Positions 7,573 to 17,529 of a DNA stretch of 64,000 nt are shown here, piece after piece. This DNA is from Candidatus Nomurabacteria bacterium. Lineage in GTDB: Bacteria; Patescibacteriota; Saccharimonadia; Saccharimonadales; Saccharimonadaceae. The stretch is from assembly GCA_020631935.1 (NCBI GenBank), contig JACKGP010000002.1, positions 62,001-126,000 on the forward strand. The letters are read 5' to 3'. How positions within the stretch are numbered: position 1 is the stretch's first letter; each line of letters opens with the position of its first letter. The position numbers and the translations under genes are program-made. Below the pieces are notes generated by a model. It searched no databases. It had not been told where the DNA came from and was given only the letters and a program-made list of their open reading frames with translations.

Positions 7573-10254
7573 ATGGGTATCTTCTCAGACATTATCAACT
7601 TCATCTTACAGTGGTATGTTTGGATACCCACAACTATCGTGTTGCTTTTTCTTGCTTGGCGCAACTACCAGAAAGAGGAGGGGATATCAGAACCTCAAGA
7701 CAGTACCCTACTAGTTCTTGAGATACCCCGAGCAAACGACAAGTCAGAGCTTGCCGCTGAACAGCTATTTGCTAGCTTGCACGGCATTCTTCGTGACAGG
7801 AACGAGCTTAAGAAAACACGCGGCGTCCAGGAGCACTTAAGCTTTGAAGTAGCCTCGGTAAGTGGTCGGATACGGTTTTACGTTTGGACACCAAAATCAC
7901 TACGAAGCTTTGTCGAAGGGCAGATATACGCCCAATATCCAAGCGTTCAAATTCATGAAGCAGACGAAGACTATGTAACACATGAACGCCAACATGGCGT
8001 TATATATACCAGTGAAGTTACTTTAATTGACAATGAGGTTCTCCCGATAAAAACCTTCCAAAACTTTGAGGTTGATCCGCTAGCGGGAATTACTGGTACA
8101 TTAGCCAAACTAGAGCAAACAGGCGAGGAGCTGTGGTTTCAGGTCGTCATTCGACCGATTGACGATGACTGGCACCAAGAAACTGATCGCTGGGTGGAAT
8201 CTGTGCGCGGCGGTAACCCATTTAACGCTCTGTTTGGCGGCCAGGGCTTCGATATGCGCTGGTTCGCAACTTTCTTCGAGGCACTCTGGAAACCGCCAGA
8301 AACAGGCGAGTCCGCATCTGGCCAGATAGAATTATCCGAGCGCGACAAAACTCGTATCTCCGAAGCCGAGAACAAAGCAAACAAATTGGGCTATCAAGTA
8401 AAAATTCGCGTAGCATACTTGGGCGAGAGTCAAACCAATGCGCGCCTCCAGATGCAATCTATTCTAGGAACATTTAAGCAATTCAACAGCACTAACCTGA
8501 ACGGGTTCAAGGGCTCGAGCGCTAGTTTTGGCAAAGAGGGACTTGTAGAGTACAAGAATCGATCATTCGGAGATAAGGGATTTATTCTAAACATAGAAGA
8601 ATTGGCTAGTGTCTTCCACCTACCTCATACCAATGTAGAAACACCCAATATAGTCTGGGCAAGTTCAAAAACAGCCGAGCCACCGTCTAAACTGCCGGTG
8701 ATAACAGGCAATGATGCAATCGACGAAAACATATCAGCTTTTGGTATTACAAATTTCCGCGGCATCTCACATCAATTCGGTATGCTACGCAGTGACCGAT
8801 CGCGTCATGTTTATATAATTGGCCAGACTGGAGCAGGGAAGAGCGGTACCCTCGAGCTATTTGCACTGAGTGATATATATCATAATCAAGGTTATGCGAT
8901 TATAGACCCGCATGGTGATTTTGCTATAAATAATATGAAATTTATCCCACCAGGACGCATGGAGGATGTAGTGTACTTCAATCCAGCCGACACAGCACAC
9001 CCTATGGGATTCAACCCGCTTGAAGTTACCGACCAATCACAGAAAACTAACATATCATCAGAGGTGATCGGCGTGCTGAAGCGAATGTTTGGCGAGTCAT
9101 GGGGGCCACGACTCGAATATATCTTGCGCTACACAATATTGGCGCTACTCGACCATCCTAACACTACAATGCTTGATATCACTCGCATGCTAACAGACAA
9201 GAAGTTTCGAAAAGAAGTGCTTGCCACATGCCAAGATACAGTAGTGCTGCAGTTCTGGAATGTAGAATTTGCAAGCTGGAATGAACGATTCCAGGCAGAG
9301 GCAGTTGCACCAGTTTTGAATAAGGTTGGCGCATTTACAGCAAACCCCGTAATCAGAAACATTATTGGACAGCCGAAGAGCACATTTAATATACGAGAGA
9401 TAATGGATGAGGGTAAAATACTAATTGTTAATCTCTCGAAAGGCCTAATCGGTGAGGACAACGCATCTATACTAGGCTCATTCCTGGTCACCAAAATTCA
9501 GCTAGCAGCCATGAGTCGCTCGGACATACCAGACATAGATGACAGACGACCGTTCTATTTATACGTGGACGAATTTCAAAACTTTGCCACAGACTCATTC
9601 GCAACCATCCTTTCAGAGGCTCGAAAGTATGGCCTTAATCTAACAGTTGCAAACCAATATATATCTCAGATGAATGACACGGTTCGTGACGCAGTGTTTG
9701 GTAACGTCGGATCGATGATTTGCTTTAGGGTGTCGGCCGACGACGCCCCCATCCTATCAAAGCAATTTGAGCCAAATTTTGAAGCACTAGACTTACTGCA
9801 AATGCATAATCGTAACTTCGTAATTAATATGGTAATCAACGGAGAAAAGACACCAGCCTTTAGCGCCAGAACACTAAACCTACCTCCAGTACAGACAGAT
9901 AATACTCGTGCCATCATTGAATACTCGCGTGAAATTTACAGTAGAGATAGGGCAGAAGTGGAATCGGAAATCTCAAATCTAGTAACACCTAGGTCAACCC
10001 CTGCGCAAAAGCAAGAGCCTTCACTTGCCAATATAAATATCAACGATCCAGAGCCGGCAGGTGTTGGCGGACCCATTCAGCAAAGCCCAACTGATGATAA
10101 GCCAAAGAAAAAACGTACACGTACCCGCCGTAAAAAGACCAAGCCAAGCGAAGGCGACACCGCGCAAAAGCAACCTGCAAAAAATAGCGCTAACAAAAAA
10201 ACCTCTGCGAAGCAGCCCACTGAAGAAGATTCGACTCTTCTAAAGATTAGATAG
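7573..10254 (+). CDS. Membrane-anchored VirD4/TraG-like (FtsK-HerA superfamily) ATPase
   Basis: An 893-residue protein with one N-terminal membrane segment (about residues 9-28), a roughly 370-residue region of unknown fold, then an ATPase core. Walker A is GQTGAGKS at about 417-424, followed by IIDPHGDF; Walker B is YLYVDEFQ near 660, then SEARKYGLNLTVANQY, as in type IV coupling proteins and CPR homologues annotated as conjugative transfer ATPases. The last 100 residues are Lys/Arg/Thr/Pro-rich and probably disordered or DNA-binding. No relaxase, VirB4 or other T4SS gene is visible nearby, so its role may be DNA translocation, uptake or effector export. An AGGAG SD lies before the ATG at 7573. 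Confidence 0.8.
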   Translation: MGIFSDIINFILQWYVWIPTTIVLLFLAWRNYQKEEGISEPQDSTLLVLEIPRANDKSELAAEQLFASLHGILRDRNELKKTRGVQEHLSFEVASVSGRIRFYVWTPKSLRSFVEGQIYAQYPSVQIHEADEDYVTHERQHGVIYTSEVTLIDNEVLPIKTFQNFEVDPLAGITGTLAKLEQTGEELWFQVVIRPIDDDWHQETDRWVESVRGGNPFNALFGGQGFDMRWFATFFEALWKPPETGESASGQIELSERDKTRISEAENKANKLGYQVKIRVAYLGESQTNARLQMQSILGTFKQFNSTNLNGFKGSSASFGKEGLVEYKNRSFGDKGFILNIEELASVFHLPHTNVETPNIVWASSKTAEPPSKLPVITGNDAIDENISAFGITNFRGISHQFGMLRSDRSRHVYIIGQTGAGKSGTLELFALSDIYHNQGYAIIDPHGDFAINNMKFIPPGRMEDVVYFNPADTAHPMGFNPLEVTDQSQKTNISSEVIGVLKRMFGESWGPRLEYILRYTILALLDHPNTTMLDITRMLTDKKFRKEVLATCQDTVVLQFWNVEFASWNERFQAEAVAPVLNKVGAFTANPVIRNIIGQPKSTFNIREIMDEGKILIVNLSKGLIGEDNASILGSFLVTKIQLAAMSRSDIPDIDDRRPFYLYVDEFQNFATDSFATILSEARKYGLNLTVANQYISQMNDTVRDAVFGNVGSMICFRVSADDAPILSKQFEPNFEALDLLQMHNRNFVINMVINGEKTPAFSARTLNLPPVQTDNTRAIIEYSREIYSRDRAEVESEISNLVTPRSTPAQKQEPSLANININDPEPAGVGGPIQQSPTDDKPKKKRTRTRRKKTKPSEGDTAQKQPAKNSANKKTSAKQPTEEDSTLLKIR

Positions 10255-11023
10255 GGAATTCTGGAAAATCCATTCAGGGCCCTAAGGCCACGACCGCAAG
10301 CGACACTTCACCGCTACGCAATGGTTTATGGCTATTCGATATATAGAACATAAATAGAACTAAATAATATCGCTTAGATTGGCTGAGGCTATCGATTTTT
10401 GATATATAAGCCCATATATAGATTACACAGACATTGACCACAGATATATAACATATACGTAACACAGGACAATAATATATCCAGGGCAGGCAGATTCAGT
10501 GCGTAGAGCCAAGACAGGGCAAGCTTGTTAGTAAATATAAGGCACGAACAAGCGTAGTAGAGCATAAATGAAACATACTAATTATACGTCGCACAATATA
10601 TCTTTTACGTCATTAATATATATAGCAATTGTTGAGTTAAGATAACACCCCAGCTACACGCAATATGCCTATAAACTCAATTGTATCACCTAGCGGGGTG
10701 TTGATGCGCAAGTTTTGTCGTACTTTCTAAAATAATCGCTGCTACTTAAAAAGTAATGCTGCATGCACCGATGAAGTGAGTGCACTAATGATAGCCTGCG
10801 ATTGTACGCGATAATAGATACTTTGCTGGGTTTAGTTATCCACACTGGCTACGGTCGCTTGGATTTGCATTTTCCCCATTTTATTCCCCCACTACTCTTT
10901 TTTGCATAATTTGCATTTTATTGATTTATATGTTTTTTATATGTTTTTGCAGTTTGACTTGTATTTAGAACAAAAATAGAACTTGCCTAGTAGAGTAGAG
11001 CTCTGCCCTAGTTCTAACTGTAA
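10255..11023 (+). other. 769-base convergent intergenic region, AT-rich, with one stable hairpin
   Basis: This gap separates the plus-strand ATPase from the minus-strand ftsQ end. No protein gene or tRNA-like sequence is convincing on either strand. The clearest structure is an AACACCCC/GGGGTGTT helix (10644-10651 with 10695-10702), extended by GCTA/TAGC after one bulged A. An interleaved TTGAGTT/AACTCAA pair (10632-10638 with 10674-10680) could form a pseudoknot with it. A and T tracts dominate 10860-10980. A single TTATCCACA (DnaA-box-like) lies at 10836-10844. It may hold terminators or an uncharacterised RNA. Confidence 0.4.
10971..11016 (-). terminator. Probable terminator of the division cluster
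   Basis: On the minus strand TAGAACT (11016-11010) pairs with AGTTCTA (10983-10977) around an inner hairpin and is followed by TTTTTG, a few bases after the ftsQ stop. Confidence 0.55.
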
Positions 11024-11950
11024 CTACTTGTAGTAAGCCCTGCCCTTTATACGCACATCTAAGTACTCGGGGTTAATACCTCTCTTTTTCATATGACGAA
11101 CAATCCGCACGATGTCCTCTGCCTGCTCCCCCGCTGGACGCTCTATAGATAGCTTAACGGGATAATTAAATTCGTTAAACACTACGGCGAGTTGACGTGT
11201 TTTCATACGCGGTATTTCAGCACTTTTTATTGTTAAACCATGAGTCTCGGTAGCACCAGATATGCGACCTACAAACTCTAGAAAACTGTTGCTCGCAACT
11301 ATGCCGCTAGTACGATTTAAATTATTACTGTCCTTGATTGTCAGACCAGGGCTGCTATAGGCGTTATACTCAAAAACCATACCCTGGCTATCTACGTACT
11401 TATTTTTTCCGCCGACCTGCCACACAGCCACTGGTTTTCGCAGTTTTACCGTCACATCGCTAGAGCCATCGATCCCCGTAGCCACTACACTAATACCCTG
11501 AACCTCTGGGTGTTTTTGTGAAATAAACTTTCTGGCATCTAGGCTATTGAATATTCCATTTAAACGCTCGAGTGGCCTATGCTTGAAATAGTCGTCGAGT
11601 GCATCTTTATATAAGCCTACTCGCTGAGCCGGTATATCAACTCCACTACCGTGTATATAGTATTTTACTGTTAGCTGATGGAGTAATAGCGTAGTAGCCA
11701 TAGCTCCAAAAACAACAACGGCTAAGGTGATCCACAGTCGTCTCCTTGCATTATGTAAGCTATGAGTCTTTGCTCTGGGCGATTGAAGCTGTGCGCCAAA
11801 TTCATTACTGCTAGCAATTCGCCGAGATGAACTGCCCGTAATTGTTTTATTAACCCGAAATACACGACTCTCTGACTTGCCCCCATCTTGAACTAACCGC
11901 CTCCGCGGAAGTTCATCATTCACTTTCTTTCTCCTTCTAGAGAACGTCAT
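11024..11950 (-). CDS. ftsQ: FtsQ/DivIB-like cell-division protein
   Basis: A 308-residue bitopic protein. The cytoplasmic N-terminus of about 70 residues is very basic. One membrane segment follows at about residues 73-90 (WITLAVVVFGAMATTLLL), then an extracellular part with POTRA- and FtsQ-domain-like sequence (PEVQGISVVATGIDGSSDVTVKLRKP; KNKYVDSQGMVF) and the typical ending YLDVRIKGRAYYK. In bacteria FtsQ links FtsL/FtsB to the septal synthase and regulates its activation. It is the last gene of the cluster, 43 bases after murG. The family is divergent, so the call rests on topology, context and the C-terminal motif together. Confidence 0.8.
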   Translation of the reverse strand: MTFSRRRKKVNDELPRRRLVQDGGKSESRVFRVNKTITGSSSRRIASSNEFGAQLQSPRAKTHSLHNARRRLWITLAVVVFGAMATTLLLHQLTVKYYIHGSGVDIPAQRVGLYKDALDDYFKHRPLERLNGIFNSLDARKFISQKHPEVQGISVVATGIDGSSDVTVKLRKPVAVWQVGGKNKYVDSQGMVFEYNAYSSPGLTIKDSNNLNRTSGIVASNSFLEFVGRISGATETHGLTIKSAEIPRMKTRQLAVVFNEFNYPVKLSIERPAGEQAEDIVRIVRHMKKRGINPEYLDVRIKGRAYYK

Positions 11951-11993
11951 AATAAACCATAGGCATTATCACTCTTTATTATTGTAGCAAACA

Positions 11994-13139
11994 TCAAGAT
12001 TTAGCGTATTTTATAATCATCTTCGCCACTAGTTTTGCGGCGTCGGGTCTGGCAAATGAATTAAGCTTCTTCGCAAGAGAAGCCATACGATCACTGTCGT
12101 TCAGTAATGACGCCAGCTCCTTACCCAATCTACCAGGTACGCCTATCTCATCATCCGCCAATACAATTGCTGCTCCAGATTCTTTGTATACAGCAGCGTT
12201 TCTGTGCTGGTCGCCTAATGCGCGTGCGGGTATAATTACCGATGGCTTAGCCAATCCAGCCAACTCCTGTAGGCTTGTGGCGCTAGCGCGCGACACGACC
12301 ACGTCGGCGGCAGATAATAGACCCACGAGACCCTCGGATATAAAGCCTTTAACTATTACGTTTCTGTAGTTTTCAGATGCTTCTGTTGCTTCATCGATAT
12401 TATTTTTTCCAGCAACAAGATAGACGAATGCGCCCACAGACTCTAATTTTGGTAGCGACTCAATGATAGCGTCATTTATACTTTTTGCACCCAATCCGCC
12501 GCCAATAGCAACAACCAATGGAGTGTCTTTGCTGACTCCAATTATTTTCTTATATCTGGCTTGGGTATCCTTTCCGACTGGCTTAATTTTGCTATCAATC
12601 GGCACGCCCGTATACTCCGTAATGGACGTCGGGTAACTATAGTTTTTGACAGGATATCCAGTCGCAATACCTGATGCATAACGAGCCAGCAGTCTATTGG
12701 TTAATCCTGGACGGGCATCTGAATCATGAATCACCACAGGTACGCGCAAAAGCCTCGCAGCAAAACCCACAGGAAGGCACACATAGCCACCTTTCGCGAA
12801 TACAACATCTGGGCTATGGCGTTTAATGATAGAGATGCTCTGAAATATACCCACTACAGTCTTGCCCGCATCCAGAATATTACGCCCCATAATACTCGGA
12901 TGTCTTAAATAATCCCACACCTTGAAATGCTTATAACGACGAAATTTTCCTGCTTGGATGACTTTTGTATTAACGCTAACCGGTGCATGAGACATAATCC
13001 CTACCGCCTGCTCTTTGAAGGCACTATCACATACAAATAAAACCTCGTCTAGCTCCGTTAGGCCATTCAGTTCATGTAGTACGGCTACGATTGGCGTGAC
13101 GTGACCGCCCGACCCCCCGCCTACTGCGAGTACCTTCAT
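11994..13139 (-). CDS. murG: UDP-GlcNAc--lipid I GlcNAc transferase MurG
   Basis: MurG adds GlcNAc to lipid I to make lipid II at the inner face of the membrane (GT28, GT-B fold). The 381-residue protein starts VLAVGGGSGGHVTPIVAV, the glycine-rich N-terminal loop, and has the donor-site region VVAIGGGLGAKSIND and SRASATSLQELAGLAKPSVIIP in the C-terminal domain. The start is the ATG at 13139, preceded by GGAGG at five bases; an in-frame ATG at 13151 would add MEDT but lacks an SD. The first 68 bases overlap the end of ftsW, implying coupled translation. Confidence 0.95.
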   Translation of the reverse strand: MKVLAVGGGSGGHVTPIVAVLHELNGLTELDEVLFVCDSAFKEQAVGIMSHAPVSVNTKVIQAGKFRRYKHFKVWDYLRHPSIMGRNILDAGKTVVGIFQSISIIKRHSPDVVFAKGGYVCLPVGFAARLLRVPVVIHDSDARPGLTNRLLARYASGIATGYPVKNYSYPTSITEYTGVPIDSKIKPVGKDTQARYKKIIGVSKDTPLVVAIGGGLGAKSINDAIIESLPKLESVGAFVYLVAGKNNIDEATEASENYRNVIVKGFISEGLVGLLSAADVVVSRASATSLQELAGLAKPSVIIPARALGDQHRNAAVYKESGAAIVLADDEIGVPGRLGKELASLLNDSDRMASLAKKLNSFARPDAAKLVAKMIIKYAKS

Positions 13140-14352
13140 TGTATCCTCCATTTTTTACTGTATCATATTGCGTATACTGAGAAATCTGAAACGCTAAGCC
13201 GAGTACTGCCGACATAACTATCATACTAGTTCCACCAAAGCTTAGTAAAGGCAGTGTAATACCAGTCAGCGGCATCAATCCAGTGACCGAGCCTACATTT
13301 ATAATTACGTGGGCTGCCAGCCATCCGAATATACCTACGGCAATAAATCTTAATAATGGCTCTGCTGAACGATCCGCGATGCTCAGCAGTCTAATCAATA
13401 ACCCTCCATAAAGCCCGAGTATAATAACTAGCCCCACAAAGCCGAACATTTCACCCAATACGGCAAAAACGGCATCGTTAATAACCTCTGGCAGATAGCC
13501 TGTAGCCTGCACGCTATTGCCTATTCCAACACCAGTTAGGCCACCGCTTCCTATGGCTATTTTGGCATGCGCTATCTGATATGTTTCATCGTTGCTTGTT
13601 GTGACGCTATCTCCAGCTAAAAATGCCGCTACGCGTTCCATTCGATGAGGTGCAGCAATAATCAATGCTACGCCAGCTAGAAGTATTGCAGCTATCGCTA
13701 TAGCTCCAACTTTCTTATTTGCGCCAGCCGCAATATACATAGCCACAACAATCGCCAGCAACGACATTCCCGTGCCCATATCTTTTTGTAGCACAATCAC
13801 AAAAAAACTAGCCGCCGCCAATACTATAGCCATCGGTATCAATGATGCATCGCGATCATTAACAGAATTTTCCCTTACCCTAAGCGCTAAAAACGCTGCA
13901 CCAAAGATTAAGATAGCAAATTTCAACATCTCCGACGGCTGCAAGCTAGCGAAACCGCCAAAGTTAAACCACCTGTATGCACCACCTATCTCTGGTACAA
14001 TCGGTAGACCTACAGCTCCACCAATGGCCAAAAGCGTACAGAGCAGAAAGGCTGTCAGTAGTATTTGCTGGGTATGTGATCGAAGCCAAGAAACTGGCAA
14101 CTTAGCCATAGTAATGAATGCACCAATTGCAATTATTAAATACATAGACTGACGGACAAAGAAGTGCGTATCTGTATAGTTTGCATCTGAAAATGCATTG
14201 TTTAAAACATGTGCTCGTTGCGGCCCTATCGCATACATCACCACCAACCCAAACAACATAAGCGCACCCATGTACAGGATGATTCTGTAATCACCGCGAT
14301 GCCGCCGTATTCCATATAGCGGTCGACTTTTTGTTGGCTTGCTGCTACGCAT
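13072..14352 (-). CDS. ftsW: Septal peptidoglycan glycosyltransferase FtsW (SEDS family)
   Basis: A polytopic SEDS protein of 426 residues and about ten membrane segments that polymerises lipid II with its partner class B PBP, here the adjacent FtsI. Family signatures are PSEMLKFAILIFGAAF, LQKDMGTGMSLLAIV, GNSVQATGYLPEVINDAVFAVLGEMFGF and LPFLSFGGTS-like PLLSFGGTSMIV near the end. Basic tails occur at both ends; the last 22 residues are encoded in the region overlapping murG and look like a by-product of that overlap. Assignment as FtsW rather than RodA follows from location in the division cluster. It starts three bases after the mraY stop. Confidence 0.92.
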   Translation of the reverse strand: MRSSKPTKSRPLYGIRRHRGDYRIILYMGALMLFGLVVMYAIGPQRAHVLNNAFSDANYTDTHFFVRQSMYLIIAIGAFITMAKLPVSWLRSHTQQILLTAFLLCTLLAIGGAVGLPIVPEIGGAYRWFNFGGFASLQPSEMLKFAILIFGAAFLALRVRENSVNDRDASLIPMAIVLAAASFFVIVLQKDMGTGMSLLAIVVAMYIAAGANKKVGAIAIAAILLAGVALIIAAPHRMERVAAFLAGDSVTTSNDETYQIAHAKIAIGSGGLTGVGIGNSVQATGYLPEVINDAVFAVLGEMFGFVGLVIILGLYGGLLIRLLSIADRSAEPLLRFIAVGIFGWLAAHVIINVGSVTGLMPLTGITLPLLSFGGTSMIVMSAVLGLAFQISQYTQYDTVKNGGYNEGTRSRRGVGRSRHANRSRTT

Positions 14353-14355
14353 AGA

Positions 14356-15390
14356 TTACAGGTGACCTCCAGTAATGGCGATTAGGATACCGAAAAATGC
14401 CGCCACAAATGAAATAACCCAAAACCGCATCGTTACCTTCACCTCTGGCCAGCCAATAGCTTCCAAGTGGTGATGAAATGGAGCCGATATAAATACCTTT
14501 TTATGGAACATCTTTTTGCTAACTATCTGAATTAGACTAGAGCCTGCCTCAACTACAAACAATATACCGATTACCGGCAGCAGCAGTAGTGAGTTTGTCA
14601 TCATAGCCACAACGCCGAGCCCAACACCATACGCAAAACTACCTACATCACCCATAAAAAACCTCGCAGGATGAATATTGAACCACAGGTAGCTAAGTAA
14701 CGCACCGAGCACAGTGAAACAAAAACCTGCCAATATAACCTGACCCTGCATGAGCGCAATAAACCCAAAGGCTCCGTAGCTCGCGACCAGTAGACCTCCA
14801 GCAAGTCCATCTAGACCATCGCTGATATTTACGGCATTGCCAGTAGCTGTGACGATAAACGCAAACAATGGAATTATCAACCAACCAATATCAATCGAGC
14901 CGACATATGGTATCCACACTTCTGTAAAGCCGAGTTTTTCGAAAAAGTACCAACCAAGCACGGTGCCAATGGTAATTATCAACAGGAACTTTATACTCGA
15001 GCGCAGACCTGCTACACCAACGTTTCTACCTCTGATATTTATAATGTCATCAACCAAACCTACGCACGCTCCTCCGACTAAAGCTGCAAGAGGAAGGAAT
15101 GTTTGCGCACGATCCATGTTAAATAACAAGGTAATCAACACTATAGATGCAACGGCTATAACCCCCGCCATAGTCGGTATAGATCTTTCGAATTTTTTAG
15201 CGTGCAACTTTGTAAACACCTCTAGTGCCTCACCAGTGGTGCTTGTAGTTCTTTGACGCTTCCAAAACCTATACCTATAGGCAAAGTATGTGTATATCGG
15301 CGTTAGCGCCATAGCCACCATGAAAGACATTACGCCAAGAAGCACAATGTCAGTAAGATCGTTTTTTGTTAATTGTTCTAAGTGCTGCAT
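14356..15390 (-). CDS. mraY: Phospho-MurNAc-pentapeptide transferase MraY
   Basis: Transfers phospho-MurNAc-pentapeptide from UDP to undecaprenyl phosphate, making lipid I in the membrane. The 344-residue protein has about ten membrane segments. Characteristic loops: PTMAGVIAVASI (polyprenyl site), LVDDIINIRGRN (catalytic aspartates DD), NAVNISDGLDGLAGG, FNIHPARFFMGDVGS and the HHH loop SAPFHHHLEAIGWPEVKV. The start is the ATG at 15390 with AAGGAG five bases upstream; the frame extends to 15423 without SD. Its start lies directly after the ftsI stop, consistent with one transcript. Confidence 0.95.
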   Translation of the reverse strand: MQHLEQLTKNDLTDIVLLGVMSFMVAMALTPIYTYFAYRYRFWKRQRTTSTTGEALEVFTKLHAKKFERSIPTMAGVIAVASIVLITLLFNMDRAQTFLPLAALVGGACVGLVDDIINIRGRNVGVAGLRSSIKFLLIITIGTVLGWYFFEKLGFTEVWIPYVGSIDIGWLIIPLFAFIVTATGNAVNISDGLDGLAGGLLVASYGAFGFIALMQGQVILAGFCFTVLGALLSYLWFNIHPARFFMGDVGSFAYGVGLGVVAMMTNSLLLLPVIGILFVVEAGSSLIQIVSKKMFHKKVFISAPFHHHLEAIGWPEVKVTMRFWVISFVAAFFGILIAITGGHL

Positions 15391-15391
15391 G

Positions 15392-17125
15392 TCAACTCCT
15401 TGGCCGTAGCTGTAAATAATCAATCATCCAATTGGATATATCTGTAAATATCGGCATTGCGTGCGTGTTACCCTCTAGGGCTTTTCCTGGTGCCGACACC
15501 TGTATCATTATGACATATTTTGGCGCAGTGTCTCCTCCAAAGCCAAGATACGTTCCCACTGTTTGACCAAAGTCATACTTTCCGTTTACCAGTGTCTGCG
15601 AAGTACCAGTTTTACCGCCGACAAAATAACCCTTCTTGTCACCATCAGCATGGAATGCCCTTCTCGCATCATAAATCATCTTGCGCATTTGCGATGAGGT
15701 GGCGCTCTTTATAACTTGCCCTTTAGACTTTGGCTTTTCGCCTGCCACATACTCGCCATCCTCATTCACAGTTCCTGCGACAATCCTTGGTGAATAATAC
15801 TCACCACCATTTACCATAGCACTAAAGCCGCTAGCCACCTGCAGCATAGTCAGATTCATACCCTGGCCAAAGCTCATATTCGAATACCGTACAGCATTTC
15901 CTTCTCCGCTATTCGGTGGAACCATATATCCAGCGGCCTCACCAGCTATATCAATACCTGTTTCTTTACCAAGTCTGAACTTGTCGTGAAGATATGAGTA
16001 CATAGTATTTCGCGCCCTACTGTTAATATAGTTACCGTCTCCAAGACGCTGTGCTATTGTCACCATACCAGTGTTTAGCGACCAATTAAGGGCCGTCTGC
16101 ATACTAACTTGACCCAATTGACCCTTGGCGGCATTCTCGATCGTACGATCGTCTACGGTTATTTTATCTGTGTTTAAATAGGTAGATTCTGGAGTTACTA
16201 CACCTCGATCTATGCCGGTTGCCAGTGTAAAAGTCTTCATTACAGACCCCGGCTCATATGGCGATGAGATTATGGCATTATTAAATGCTGCGGGATCCAT
16301 AACTTTAGTAAACTCCTCGGGTTTGTAGGTCGGAAAGTTAGCCATCGCCACAACGGATCCGTCTTGAGGATTCATCACTAATGCACTGCCAAAGGTTGCT
16401 CCCGCCTTTTTCATGCCGTGCTTTAGTGCCTGCTCTGTATATGACTGGATATTTCTATCGATTGTTAGAACAATATTCTCGCCATTTATAGCAGGCTTTC
16501 GTAAATTATTCTTTCCTATAGTTAGTGGCACGTTATTGGGATCTGTTACAGACTGCAATAGTCCATCGGTGCCCCTTAGGCGCTTATCAAGGCCACTCTC
16601 AACGCCATACTGACCCTTTCCTTCGGCATTAACAAACCCTAGCACCTGTGAGGCCAGCTCTTTCTCTGGATAAATTCGACGCGTGGTTGGCTGAAATCCC
16701 AGACCAGTAAGATTCTTGTCCTTTAGCATTTTGGCCTGCTTGCGAGTTACATTCGTAGCTAATATCTGGTATCTGCTCGGTTTTGCTCGAACTAACTTCT
16801 CTAACCCACTACGGGCAGTGCCTCCAGCTATACTTCGAACAGAATTAACAATCTCGTCTGGTTCGTCAATTATAACTGGGTCAGCAAACACAGTAAAGAC
16901 CGGCTCGTTTAATACCAGGTGTACAGGCTTACCCATGTCGAGTGCATAAATCTCACCTCGATTCGCCGGAACAATCAGTTTCCTAACTTGTTCGTTATTT
17001 GCAAGAACACTATACTTATCGTGCTGCACTACCTGCATCCAAAATAGTCGGAGTACTATAACTCCGAAGATAAACAACAATGCTGCCGTCAAAAACCTAA
17101 TTCGACTATGAGAGACGGCCTCCAT
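15392..17125 (-). CDS. ftsI: Division-specific class B penicillin-binding protein (FtsI/PBP3, transpeptidase)
   Basis: A 577-residue bitopic protein that cross-links septal peptidoglycan in complex with FtsW. A single N-terminal TM segment (about residues 10-28) is followed by the pedestal or dimerisation domain and the transpeptidase domain. Catalytic motifs: Ser294 in SVMK, Ser349 in SLN and Lys505 in KTGT. No PASTA domains follow, so it resembles Gram-negative-type PBP3 in layout. It begins five bases downstream of the ftsL stop. The cluster order and motifs make this a confident call; whether it also serves elongation cannot be told. Confidence 0.93.
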   Translation of the reverse strand: MEAVSHSRIRFLTAALLFIFGVIVLRLFWMQVVQHDKYSVLANNEQVRKLIVPANRGEIYALDMGKPVHLVLNEPVFTVFADPVIIDEPDEIVNSVRSIAGGTARSGLEKLVRAKPSRYQILATNVTRKQAKMLKDKNLTGLGFQPTTRRIYPEKELASQVLGFVNAEGKGQYGVESGLDKRLRGTDGLLQSVTDPNNVPLTIGKNNLRKPAINGENIVLTIDRNIQSYTEQALKHGMKKAGATFGSALVMNPQDGSVVAMANFPTYKPEEFTKVMDPAAFNNAIISSPYEPGSVMKTFTLATGIDRGVVTPESTYLNTDKITVDDRTIENAAKGQLGQVSMQTALNWSLNTGMVTIAQRLGDGNYINSRARNTMYSYLHDKFRLGKETGIDIAGEAAGYMVPPNSGEGNAVRYSNMSFGQGMNLTMLQVASGFSAMVNGGEYYSPRIVAGTVNEDGEYVAGEKPKSKGQVIKSATSSQMRKMIYDARRAFHADGDKKGYFVGGKTGTSQTLVNGKYDFGQTVGTYLGFGGDTAPKYVIMIQVSAPGKALEGNTHAMPIFTDISNWMIDYLQLRPRS

Positions 17126-17130
17126 TTCGG

Positions 17131-17487
17131 CTACTCACTCACGAACGACGTGCTTTTTGGACTTGTCATTTCTTTTGCTATAGAACTATCTTGGACACTA
17201 TTAAGCGCAGTAAGCCTGGCGTTCTCCACCTCAAGATCAGTTTTTTCGCTAGTAAGCTCTGCGATTTTACCGTCTATGGATGATATTTGATAATCATAGC
17301 TCGTTGCCTTGGTAGCCTGTGTCAGATAAATCAAACCGAGTACTGTAATCATCAATGCAACAAGCACTGTATGAGTCACAGGGCCAAGTTTGACACTGGA
17401 TACGAACGCAATGCTATTTTGATTGCGGCGCATGGTGTTTGACTGCCGACGTGAAGAAAAATTAGAAGAATTTCGTTTACTATACAT
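17131..17487 (-). CDS. ftsL: FtsL-like bitopic division protein
   Basis: A short (118-residue) protein with a basic, Ser/Asn/Arg-rich cytoplasmic tail, one TM segment (about residues 36-54) and an extracellular coiled coil (about 60-100: ISSIDGKIAELTSEKTDLEVENARLTALN). This is the FtsL/FtsB plan; position between rsmH and ftsI is the classical ftsL place. In other bacteria the coiled coil binds FtsB and FtsQ and activates FtsWI. Sequence conservation in this family is low, so size, topology and location carry the call. Confidence 0.8.
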   Translation of the reverse strand: MYSKRNSSNFSSRRQSNTMRRNQNSIAFVSSVKLGPVTHTVLVALMITVLGLIYLTQATKATSYDYQISSIDGKIAELTSEKTDLEVENARLTALNSVQDSSIAKEMTSPKSTSFVSE

Positions 17488-17529
17488 GTGGTGGATTTTT
17501 ATTTTTGTTATTTTTTATTTCATGAGAGC

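Noticed and set aside
10836..10844. TTATCCACA, a perfect DnaA-box-like 9-mer
   Set aside because: A single copy in 64 kb is expected by chance, and no dnaA, dnaN or box cluster is nearby; not evidence for an origin.
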